Position numbers and translations under genes: made by a program. Below, in pieces: positions 1 through 8,500 of a stretch of 64,000 bases of DNA. Below the pieces are notes generated by a model. That model was not told where the DNA came from. It saw only the letters and a list, made by a program, of their open reading frames with translations, and searched no databases. Position 1 is the first letter of the stretch, and each line of letters starts with the position of its first letter. The DNA is from Novosphingobium sp. (GTDB taxonomy: Bacteria > Pseudomonadota > Alphaproteobacteria > Sphingomonadales > Sphingomonadaceae), in assembly GCA_017745295.1 (NCBI GenBank), contig JAGHZR010000002.1, positions 186,001 to 250,000 on the forward strand, in the 5' to 3' direction.

Positions 1-1091
1 GCGTTCGAGGGTAGCGCCAGCAGCGAGGAGATGCAGAGGATCTGGAGATAGCCCGCAGCCTCGCCGTAGCGGGGGTCGTAGAGCACGCCGACGATCAAGG
101 GCGCAGAGCCGATGATGCCGCCGGTCGCGAAGCCGTAGAGCAGCGAGGGCACACGCCGCTTGGCGTAGAAGCGGGCGCGCAAGTCTTCGGCGTGGTCGCG
201 CCAGAGCTGGGCGTAAGTCGGATAGAGCACCCGGCTGGCGTAATTCATCGCGAAACCGAGCGGGGCCGAGGCAAGGTTCCCTGCCAGGATGTAGAACCCG
301 AACTGATCGAGCGGCATCAGCTTGGCCAGCACCAGCTTGTCGCACTGGGAAATCAGCAGGAAGATGATGCTCGATCCGGTGACGTAGCGGGAAAAGCCCC
401 ACAAGGCGCGCAAGGTCGCCCGATCGAACCCGATCCTCCGCCGGGCATCCTCGAACATCGTGTAGCTGAGCGTGGTCTTTAGCAGCCCGCCGGTGAGCAG
501 TCCGCCCAGAATCGCCCAGTAGTTGCCCCAGACCCAGGCGAGCACCGCGCTGACAGCGATCTGCACGACCAGTGCCACCAGTTCGAGCGCCGAGAGACGC
601 AGGATCTGGCGGCGGCGCAGCGCGGTAAGCAGACTGGTCGAAGCCAGTCCCTCTACCACGAAAGTCAGGCTGGACGCGGCGAGGAGCGGGGCGAGTTCGG
701 GCTTGGCGAGAATGTGGGCCAATGGCAGTGCCGAAGCGGCAAGCACGAGGGCGAGGAACAGCGAACGGACCAGCGAAACGGCCCAGACGGTGTCCAGAAA
801 ACGCTTCTCGTCGCCGTTTTCTTGCCGCACCACGAATGCCTGGAAACCCAGGTCAGTGGCCAGCGATACGGTGAACTGCACCGAGGCGATGACCCCGGAG
901 ATGCCGAAGACCTCGGGCATCAACAGGCGCGTCAGGATCATGCCCGAGATCGCGCGCAGCAGGTTGTTGAGGATAACCGAAACGATGACGACATTGGTGT
1001 CCCGCCCGGCAAAGTCCATCAACCGACTGCGAATTCCGCGCCGCGTGGAGAGACCCTGCCAGGGTGGGCTTGCAGCCTGTTCGGCCGTCAA
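1..1091 (-). CDS. Oligosaccharide flippase (Wzx/MOP superfamily), C-terminus outside window
   Basis: The reverse strand translates without a stop from about 1091 to base 1, so the gene runs off the left edge. The protein has repeated hydrophobic segments and short basic loops (for example VILNNLLRAISGMILTRLLM, then a VVRQENGDEKRFLDT loop), typical of polytopic lipid-linked oligosaccharide flippases that move glycans across the inner membrane. I prefer a TTG start at 1091 that overlaps the upstream glycosyltransferase stop (TTGA), giving MTAEQAASPPWQG. An in-frame ATG at 1019 (MDFAGRDTNVV) is the alternative. The overlap implies co-translation with the GT4 gene. The family is clear; the glycan moved is unknown, but the neighbours suggest it is linked to the NRPS/PKS-glycosyltransferase island. 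Confidence 0.85.
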   Translation of the reverse strand, partial: MTAEQAASPPWQGLSTRRGIRSRLMDFAGRDTNVVIVSVILNNLLRAISGMILTRLLMPEVFGISGVIASVQFTVSLATDLGFQAFVVRQENGDEKRFLDTVWAVSLVRSLFLALVLAASALPLAHILAKPELAPLLAASSLTFVVEGLASTSLLTALRRRQILRLSALELVALVVQIAVSAVLAWVWGNYWAILGGLLTGGLLKTTLSYTMFEDARRRIGFDRATLRALWGFSRYVTGSSIIFLLISQCDKLVLAKLMPLDQFGFYILAGNLASAPLGFAMNYASRVLYPTYAQLWRDHAEDLRARFYAKRRVPSLLYGFATGGIIGSAPLIVGVLYDPRYGEAAGYLQILCISSLLALPSN

Positions 1092-2299
1092 GCGGGTATT
1101 TCCAGCATCTGGCGGTAACAGTCGAGCAGCTTGTCCCCGACGATTTCGAGCGAGAACTCGGATGCACAGCGCTGTCGCGCGGCATGGCCCATGGCGGCGG
1201 CCTGCTGCCCGTCGCGGAGTATCCGGTCGAGCGTGACGGCAAGGCGATCGGGTTCCGCAATCGGGGAGAGCAGGCCGCTCTCCCCGTCGATGACGATTTC
1301 CTCCGCGCCCGGCCAATCCGTCGAGACAAGGGGGCTTCCGGCAGCCATGGCTTCCAGCAGGACGTAAGGGAAATTCTCGCAGCGGGAACTCACCACCGTG
1401 GCCATGGCCTTCATCCGGAGCGGCGCGATCTCCGCCTGGCTGAGCAGGCCGCGAAACTCCATCCGCTGCCGGGTTCGAGGCAAAAGCCGGGTGGCAGCGA
1501 ACTCGGCGAAACCGATGCGCTTGCCGGCTCCTGTCTCCATTCCCTCGTCGGGGCCTACCAGGGTCAATCGGGCACCTGGCTGCGTTTCCAGCAGGCGTTC
1601 GAAGGCCAGCAGCATGGTATCGGCGCCCTTGAGATAGTCGAAGCGGCCGACCATCAGGACATGGCCCGGCTCGGCATCGTGGAGGGTCCAGCGCGGCGTT
1701 CCTTCGCGCAGACGGATGGGGTTGGCGATCACGGCGGAGCGGGCTGCCGGATCGCGGCTGTAGCTGCGGCACGTTCCAGACATCATTGCCTGTGTCGGGG
1801 CCGTGACCATGGCGGCATTGCGAACGGCGCGGGCTTCCGCCTCGCACCGGGCGTGGCCTTCGCGGCGCTCGCGTTCCGTCAGGTTGTCGTCGGGCTTCAG
1901 GAAATGCGGGCCGTGGATCCGGGTGATCACCGGCGCGGCGATGGCGCGTGCGGCAAAGTCGGACCATCCGAAGCTTTCCTCCATCTCCACGACATCGAAG
2001 GGACGGAGGCGATGGGCCGTCGCGATCTGGCGGGCGACATTGCGGCCGACTTCGGGCAGCGATCCTTCGGGTCGCCCACGCAGGCGGGAGAGCCTGTCCC
2101 GCGACCGCGCCACTGCTCTCGCCGCCCGGCTCGGCGCCAGCGACAGGATCGCCCCGTCGCTCGTATGGAGTCGCTCCTGCGAGATAACCGAAACCTCGTG
2201 CCCGCGTGCGATGAAATGGTCGCGTATGGCCGAGACGTAACTGACGATACCGTTGGCCTGCGAGGGCGGCCAATGGGGAGAACACAGCCCGATATGCAC
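1088..2299 (-). CDS. Glycosyltransferase family 4
   Basis: A 403-residue GT-B fold glycosyltransferase. The N-terminus MHIGLCSPHWPPSQANGIV is the usual GT4 acceptor-side Rossmann start with a glycine-rich loop. The C-terminal half has the donor-binding pattern (VLMVGRFDYLKGADTML, then SRCENFPYVLLEAMAAG.P with the conserved Glu and Gly). It should transfer a nucleotide-activated sugar to a lipid-linked or secondary-metabolite acceptor in the cytoplasm. The start is GTG at 2299, supported by GGAGG seven bases upstream. Its stop overlaps the flippase start. It is divergent from the 2OG-oxygenase/NRPS operon across about 150 bases that should hold both promoters. Donor and acceptor cannot be told from sequence. 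Confidence 0.9.
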   Translation of the reverse strand: MHIGLCSPHWPPSQANGIVSYVSAIRDHFIARGHEVSVISQERLHTSDGAILSLAPSRAARAVARSRDRLSRLRGRPEGSLPEVGRNVARQIATAHRLRPFDVVEMEESFGWSDFAARAIAAPVITRIHGPHFLKPDDNLTERERREGHARCEAEARAVRNAAMVTAPTQAMMSGTCRSYSRDPAARSAVIANPIRLREGTPRWTLHDAEPGHVLMVGRFDYLKGADTMLLAFERLLETQPGARLTLVGPDEGMETGAGKRIGFAEFAATRLLPRTRQRMEFRGLLSQAEIAPLRMKAMATVVSSRCENFPYVLLEAMAAGSPLVSTDWPGAEEIVIDGESGLLSPIAEPDRLAVTLDRILRDGQQAAAMGHAARQRCASEFSLEIVGDKLLDCYRQMLEIPA

Positions 2300-2449
2300 G
2301 CGAATTCCTCCCGCGGCGGTTTGCCCGAAAAGCCTAAGGAGCGGCTCCGGACGTGTCGATCATGAGAACTTCCAAGGGAGTTTCACGCCTGCCCCGCTCC
2401 CGCCGCGCCCATTATCGTGAGCCGCGGGGCAGGCGTTGAAAGGGGTGCC

Positions 2450-3301
2450 ATGGCGTTTCTCGATCTGACCGATCTCGGGGGCTATCGGTGCTTCGACCAT
2501 GCCGCCTGCAAGTCAGCCGGTGCCGAGCACGCCGCGCGGTATCGGGACAACCGGCCTTTCCCGCATATCATGCTCGACGATTTTCTCGACGCCGATGTCC
2601 TGCGCAAAGTCCTGCGCGAATTCCCGGACAGCCGCGGCAAGGCCTATTTCGACCGCGATCAGGAGCGTCTTAAATTCCAGTTCCGACCCGACGAATGCAA
2701 TGGCCCTATGACCCGGATGCTTTTCGCCGAACTGAATTCCCGCGCTTTCCTGGGCTTTCTCTCGGCCCTGACCGGCATTCGCGGGCTGATTGCCGACCCC
2801 TATCATGCCGGGGCGGGATTGCACGAGACGCGCCGGGGCGGGCACCTCGGCATCCATGCGGATTTCCCGCATCATGGCCGGATGAAGGTCGAGCGCAGGC
2901 TCAATCTGCTGATCTACCTGAACGAGGAATGGTCGCCGGACTACGGTGGCGCCCTTGAACTCTGGGATCGCGGCATGACCCGTGCCCAGCACCGAATCCA
3001 GCCGGAGTTCGGCCGGGCCGTGATCTTCAGTACCGATCGCGATACCTTTCATGGCCATCCCGATCCGCTCGCTTGTCCGGAGGGGCGCTCGCGCCGCTCG
3101 ATAGCGACTTACTACTATACCGCCGCCGTCGATGCCTTGCCCGCGATCGAGCGGACCACGGACTTCCGCGCCCGCCCCGGCGGCGTCGACAAGGCCGACT
3201 GGCGCGTGCGCCTGCACAATCTCAAGTCCGACTGGCTCCCGCCGATCCTCCAGCGCCGGGGCCGGGAGCCGCTGGAAGCGCTGCCGGTCGATCCAGCCTG
3301 A
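2450..3301 (+). CDS. 2-oxoglutarate/Fe(II)-dependent oxygenase (prolyl-hydroxylase-like)
   Basis: A 283-residue protein with the double-stranded beta-helix iron site: H136-x-D138 (in GIHADF) and distal H201 (in DTFHGHPDPL), followed by an arginine about 15 residues later (SRRSIATYYY) that would bind 2-oxoglutarate. It resembles the 2OG-FeII_Oxy_3 group, whose members hydroxylate amino-acid side chains, small molecules or sugars. I chose ATG 2450 because AGGGG lies just upstream; a GTG at 2417 would add 11 unlikely residues. It is the first gene of the rightward biosynthetic operon, and its stop overlaps the next start (TGATG). Its likely job is tailoring the NRPS/PKS product or its glycan; this is inferred from position. 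Confidence 0.85.
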   Translation: MAFLDLTDLGGYRCFDHAACKSAGAEHAARYRDNRPFPHIMLDDFLDADVLRKVLREFPDSRGKAYFDRDQERLKFQFRPDECNGPMTRMLFAELNSRAFLGFLSALTGIRGLIADPYHAGAGLHETRRGGHLGIHADFPHHGRMKVERRLNLLIYLNEEWSPDYGGALELWDRGMTRAQHRIQPEFGRAVIFSTDRDTFHGHPDPLACPEGRSRRSIATYYYTAAVDALPAIERTTDFRARPGGVDKADWRVRLHNLKSDWLPPILQRRGREPLEALPVDPA

Positions 3302-4473
3302 TGGCCGGACTGTTCGTCTGGACGGCGACGCTGGCAGGCACCTTCCTCGCGGGGGGCCTTGCGACCGAGTGCTTCGCCGGGCTGCTACCGCCCGCGCGGC
3401 GACAGAACGGTGCCGAGGCACCTCCCTTCGTCGTGCTCATGCCCGCCCACGACGAGGCACGCGGCATCGCTCCGGCCATATCCGCGATCCTTGCGCAATT
3501 GCGGTTGCAGGACGAACTCATCGTGATCGCCGATAACTGCTCCGACGCGACGGCCCGCATCTCCCGCGATCTCGGCGCAACCGTCATCGAGCGCTGGGAC
3601 CCTGCACGGCGCGGAAAGGGCCATGCCCTCGATTTCGCGCGGAGCTTCCTGGCCGCGCATCGGTCAGCCCACCCGGCGAACGTCGTGATCGTTGTCGATG
3701 CCGATTGCATCGTGCAGCCCGGCGCCTTGTCGCGGCTCGCGACCATCTCCGCCGCACAGGATTGCGTGGTGCAGGGCGCCTACCTGATGGTTCCGCCAAA
3801 CGGCGCGGAAACCCTGGTGCGCGTCTCGTGCCTCGCGTTTCTGGTCAAGAACCTCGTGCGGCAGATAGCGCTGGACAGGCTGGCCGGGGCGGCTCTCCTG
3901 CAAGGATCGGGAATGGCTTTCCCACGAACGACTTTCGCTGACATGCCCTGGCGGGTGGGATCGCTGGTCGAAGATCTCGATATGGGACTGGAACTCCTGC
4001 TGTCCGGTCGGCAGGTGATCTTTGAGCCGGAGGCACTGTTCCTCAGTCCGGCCAGTTCGCGGGAAGGCACGGCCGGTCAGCGCCGACGCTGGGAGCACGG
4101 CATGTTGCAGACGGTCATGCGCTTCGTGCCGAGACTGCTTCGCGCCGCCTTCCGGCAGAAACAAACGGGATTGGCCGTCATCGCATTCGATCTTCTCCTG
4201 CCGCCGACCGTGTTGCTCGGGCTGGTGGTGACGGCTGCGCTGGTGGTGGTCGCGATGCTGGATGGCTTCGGAGCGCCCCTGCTGGTTCTGGCGGGCGCTG
4301 CGGCAAGCCTCGCGGCGGCGCTGCTCACGGCGTGGTGGCGCCATGGCCGCACCACGTTGCCGCCCTCCGCCGTTCTGTGCGTTCCCGGCTATGTGCTCTG
4401 GAAGCTGCCGTTGCTGGCCCAGTTCGTCACCCGGCGCGAACGGAACTGGCTGCGCACCGAGCGCGAGCCGTGA
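3301..4473 (+). CDS. Membrane glycosyltransferase family 2 (processive type)
   Basis: A 390-residue GT-A enzyme. An N-terminal membrane segment is followed by VVLMPAHDEARGI (nucleotide-sugar binding), the metal-binding VDADC motif, VEDLD (catalytic-base region) and GQRRRW, the Q/RxxRW signature shared by cellulose/hyaluronan-synthase-like GT2 enzymes. Two hydrophobic stretches follow near residues 300-360. It therefore acts at the cytoplasmic face of the inner membrane. ATG 3301 overlaps the oxygenase stop by one base, and its own stop overlaps the next GTG (GTGA), so three genes are translationally coupled. The Q/RxxRW motif raises the possibility of a short polymer or a lipid-anchored acceptor. 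Confidence 0.88.
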   Translation: MAGLFVWTATLAGTFLAGGLATECFAGLLPPARRQNGAEAPPFVVLMPAHDEARGIAPAISAILAQLRLQDELIVIADNCSDATARISRDLGATVIERWDPARRGKGHALDFARSFLAAHRSAHPANVVIVVDADCIVQPGALSRLATISAAQDCVVQGAYLMVPPNGAETLVRVSCLAFLVKNLVRQIALDRLAGAALLQGSGMAFPRTTFADMPWRVGSLVEDLDMGLELLLSGRQVIFEPEALFLSPASSREGTAGQRRRWEHGMLQTVMRFVPRLLRAAFRQKQTGLAVIAFDLLLPPTVLLGLVVTAALVVVAMLDGFGAPLLVLAGAAASLAAALLTAWWRHGRTTLPPSAVLCVPGYVLWKLPLLAQFVTRRERNWLRTEREP

Positions 4474-5384
4474 GCGGCGTCGGCTTCGTCATCATCGGGC
4501 GCAACGAAGGCGGAAGGCTCGCGCTCTCCATCGACAGTGTGTTGAGGCAGACTGCCTTTGCCGTCTACGTCGATTCCGGCTCTTCCGACGGCAGCGTTGC
4601 TTTGGTGCGAAGCAAGGGCCTGCCCGTGGTGGAACTGGACCCTGCCGCGCCCTTCACCGCTGCGCGGGCGCGCAATGCCGGTTTCGCGTGGCTGGCAGGC
4701 CACGATCCGGCGATCGAACTCGTGCATTTCATCGACGGCGACTGCGAACTCGTCCCGGGCTGGCTCGACCGGGCGCTGGCCGCGATCCACTCCGACGAGA
4801 GCCTTGCCGCCGTCTGCGGTCGGCGGCGCGAGCGCGATCCTTCGGCCAGCCCCTACAACCGGCTCTGCGACCATGAATGGAACACCCCGGTCGGCCTTCG
4901 GGAAACCTGCGGCGGCGACGCACTGTTTCGTGCGGTCGCCTTCCGCGCGGTGAGCGGATTTCGCGAGGACCTCATCGCCGGCGAGGAGCCGGACTTGTGC
5001 CATCGTATCCGGCGGCAGGGCTGGAAGATCCGGCGCATCGATGCCGAGATGACAGTCCATGACGCGGCGATGACCCGCTTCTCGCAGTGGTGGCAGCGCA
5101 ACCGCCGCAGCGGTCATGCCCTGGCCGAGGGCTTTTCCCTGCGCGGCGAAGGCAATGTGCGGCTTCGCCGCGACGTGGTGAGCAACGTGCTCTGGGCGCT
5201 GCCGCCGTTGTGGCTGCTCTGGCCCGTTCTCTGGACACGCGTCTGCCTGCGCAGCGGCCCCCTGGTCGCCAGCTTCATCACGCTGGGGAAACTGCCGCAC
5301 TGTCAGGGTCAGATGCAGTATTGGTGGCGGAAGTTGCGGCATAAAACGGCTAACGCCGAAACACGGTTGATCGAGTACAAGTAA
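4470..5384 (+). CDS. Glycosyltransferase family 2
   Basis: A 304-residue GT-A glycosyltransferase starting at GTG 4470 inside the previous stop. Visible motifs are VGFVIIGRNEGGRL (N-terminal Rossmann), YVDSGSSDGS (donor-base contact), FIDGDCEL (DxD metal site) and AGEEPDLCHRIRRQGW (catalytic region). The C-terminus has one hydrophobic stretch (ALPPLWLLWPVLWTR) that may anchor it to the membrane. It lies between another GT2 and the NRPS, so it probably glycosylates the same product or its carrier. Donor and acceptor are unknown. Confidence 0.87.
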   Translation: MSGVGFVIIGRNEGGRLALSIDSVLRQTAFAVYVDSGSSDGSVALVRSKGLPVVELDPAAPFTAARARNAGFAWLAGHDPAIELVHFIDGDCELVPGWLDRALAAIHSDESLAAVCGRRRERDPSASPYNRLCDHEWNTPVGLRETCGGDALFRAVAFRAVSGFREDLIAGEEPDLCHRIRRQGWKIRRIDAEMTVHDAAMTRFSQWWQRNRRSGHALAEGFSLRGEGNVRLRRDVVSNVLWALPPLWLLWPVLWTRVCLRSGPLVASFITLGKLPHCQGQMQYWWRKLRHKTANAETRLIEYK

Positions 5385-5408
5385 AAATCCGCCACCCAAT
5401 CCTTGTGT

Positions 5409-5427
5409 CGACCAATCTCTGTGGTCG
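5409..5427. promoter_or_regulatory. Short inverted repeat upstream of the NRPS
   Basis: CGACCA and TGGTCG form a perfect 6-bp inverted repeat with a 7-base spacer in the only sizeable gap (130 bases) inside the rightward biosynthetic operon, about 90 bases before the NRPS start. It could be an operator for one of the LuxR-type regulators encoded at the end of the cluster, or simply a weak hairpin. No clear -35/-10 pair was recognised beside it. Confidence 0.25.
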
Positions 5428-5514
5428 TACCACCACCATGAATTTCCGGACCGAGTAGACGAAATGGTGAGCGTGCGTTTGAATCGATAGCGTCACCCGA
5501 TGAGGAGAATATCC

Positions 5515-8500
5515 ATGGGTGGGACATTCGATCCGATGATGCACGATACTCTTGTCGACCGTTCCGAACGGGACGATCGCAACGGACCGATCGGGTATCG
5601 CTCGATACTGGTGGGCGACGAGACGCTTCTGGTCGAATGCGGAGAAATGCTGCAGAGGCGGGGACACGATGTGGTTGCCGTCGTGGCTGCCGCCGGGTCT
5701 CCGGCTTTCGAATGGGCATGCCGCAATCGTTTTCCCGCCCTTGAACGCCCGCGCGACTTGCTGGTCGGCGGCACGGCTCCGGTGGACTGGCTGTTCAGTA
5801 TCTCGAACCTCGCCATCCTTTCGCAAGACGTCCTGGCCATCGCGAGGCGCGGGGCGATCAATTTCCACGATGGCCCGCTTCCGCAGCGTGGCGGCCTCAA
5901 CACGCCGGTCTGGGCCTTGCTCGAAGGGGAGCGGCGGCACGGCGTCACCTGGCATGTGATGACCGGCGCGGTCGATGCAGGCCCCTTGCTGGCGGCCGAG
6001 CCGATTGCAGTGGACGAAGGTGAGAGCGCGTTCTCGCTCAACACCCGCTGCTTCGAGGCCGGGCTGCGCAGCTTCGCGCGGATCGTGGACGATCTGGAAG
6101 GCGCGCTATCTGCCGCCGAACCGCAAGGCCACCCCCCGGCGCGCATGTTCGGCCGCGAGCATCGTCCGGCCGCCGCCGCGACCATCGACTGGACGCACCC
6201 GGCCGAGGAAATCGCGCGCCTCGTCTCGGCGCTCGATTTCGGACTCTCTGCCAATCCCATGGGCTTGCCGAAAACGCTGCTGGGGAACCGGCTGCTGCTG
6301 ATCCGGCAGGTCACGGTGCTGGACAGCCGGTCGGGCGCGGAGCCGGGGACCCTGTTGTCGCGAGGGACTGCTCCGGTGGTGGCGACGGGCGACAGGGACG
6401 TGCGGCTCGATCGGCTTTCGACGCTCGACGGCAATGTATGGGACGGCGCTGATGTGATGGCGGCCAAAGCCTTTGCTGCGCCGGGTGCGGAGCAGCGTGC
6501 TCGGCTCGATCTGCTCGATGCCGCCGCAGGGCGGCACGAGCGGTGGTGGCGCCGCCGCCTCCAGCAACGCGACAGCCTGCAACTGCCGGCCTCCAAGCCC
6601 CGTCCGGAGAATGTCCCGCCGCAATGGATCAGCGTGGATCGACCGATCCGGCAATCCGGCGTGCCGCCCCTTGCCGCCGTGACGGGCTGGCTTGCGCGGA
6701 CGGCCGACCGCGACTGGGTGGAGATCGGCTATGGCGATCCGGTCGGCATCGCGAGAATGGAAGACGTGGCGGTTTGGTTCGCCCCGGAACTTCCCCTGAA
6801 GGCCCGCGTCGATTTCGACGCTCCGCTTTCGGTTCTGGCCGAGGTTGTCGAGCGGGACGTCGCTGCGCTTCATCGCCATGTCGGCTATTCGGCGGACCTG
6901 ATCGCGCGCAGCCCGGAACTGCGAGGCCGGACGAGCATCGAACACCCGGTGGTGGTGCGGCTCGTCGACAGCCATTCGCAGCACAGGCCTGCGGATGCGG
7001 CCGTGCTCGACCTCGCCATCTGCGCGAAGGAGGGAACTTGCCGCTGGACTTACGATGCGGCGCGTCTTGCAGAGCACGAGGCGGCGGACCTCTGGACCGG
7101 CTTCGACATATTCCAGGCGGCCGCAGAGGCGGAACCGGAAAGGCCTCTTGGCCGATTGTCTCTGCTGGCCGAGGAAGAACGCGCACGGGTGATCGAGGGG
7201 TGGAACGCCGGACCGGCGATCCTTCCGGAAGGCGAGTGCTGGCATCGCCGGTTCCTCGCACAGGCCGCGCGCACGCCCGACCGTGCGGCCGTGACATCAG
7301 GCGGCAGGACGCTGACATATGCGGAACTGGATGCCCTTTCCAACCGGGTCGCGCGCCTGCTGGCGACCCGAGGCGTCGGGCCGGAAACACTGGTCGGACT
7401 GCATCTCAGCCGTTCGGTGGAGATGGTTGCCTGCCTTCTCGCGGTGCACAAGGCGGGCGGCGCCTATGTCCCTCTCGATCCCGGCTACCCGGCGGACCGC
7501 ATTGTCCACATGATCGCGGATTCCGGCATGGGCCTGATCCTCAGCGAAGCCGGGATTGCCGATGCGTTGCCTAAGGGACGCACCGAAGTGCTCTGCATCG
7601 ACGATCTTGCCGAGGTCTGCGCCGGACTTTCGTCCGATCCCTTTGACGGCGACGCGCGGGGCGCCAGCCTCGCCTACATGATCTACACTTCGGGTTCGAC
7701 AGGGGTGCCCAAGGGCGTCCTCGTCGAGCATCGCAACCTGCTCAATTTCTTCGCAGGGATGGAGGCGAAGCTCGAACCCGAGGGGACATGGCTGGCTGTC
7801 ACCAGCCTGAGTTTCGACATCTCGGTGCTGGAACTGCTCTATCCGCTCATGCACGGCTTTCATGTCGTCGTGGCCAGTGAGCGGCAGGTGCGGGGGGATG
7901 TCTCGCCTGCCGGTCCCGTGCGCGAGACCGGGTTCAGCCTGTTCTATTTCGCCAGTTCCAGTGCGGGTAAAGCAGCGGAACAATACCGGCTCCTGCTGGA
8001 AGGCGCGCGTTTCGCCGATAGCCATGGGTTCGAGGCGGTCTGGACGCCGGAGCGGCACTTCCACGCCTTCGGCGGTCCTTATCCGAACCCCTCGGTTGCC
8101 TCCGCCGCCATCGCGGCGGTGACCTCGCGCGTGGGCATCCGGGCGGGGAGTGTCGTCGGAACGCTCCATCACCCGCTGCGCATCGCCGAGGAATGGGCGC
8201 TGGTCGACAATCTCTCCGCCGGGCGGGTGGGCATCGCCTTTGCGTCCGGTTGGCAGCCGAACGACTTCGTCCTCAACCCTGCCGCCTTTGCCGACCGCGC
8301 GGGCACGCTGTGCAGCACCATGGAAGACGTTCGCGCCCTCTGGCGCGGCGAGCCGAGGCGCTTTGCCGGACCGCTCGGCACCGACGTCGAAGTGCTGACC
8401 TACCCGCGTCCGATCCAGCCCGAATTGCCCTGCTGGATCACCTCGGCGGGCAATGTCGCGACGTTCGTCGAGGCGGGGCGGGCAGGGGCTTTCGTCCTGA

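Noticed and set aside
523..2365. Several forward ORFs over the flippase and GT4 genes
   Set aside because: They lack family motifs. The reverse strand gives a coherent polytopic membrane protein and a GT4 enzyme.
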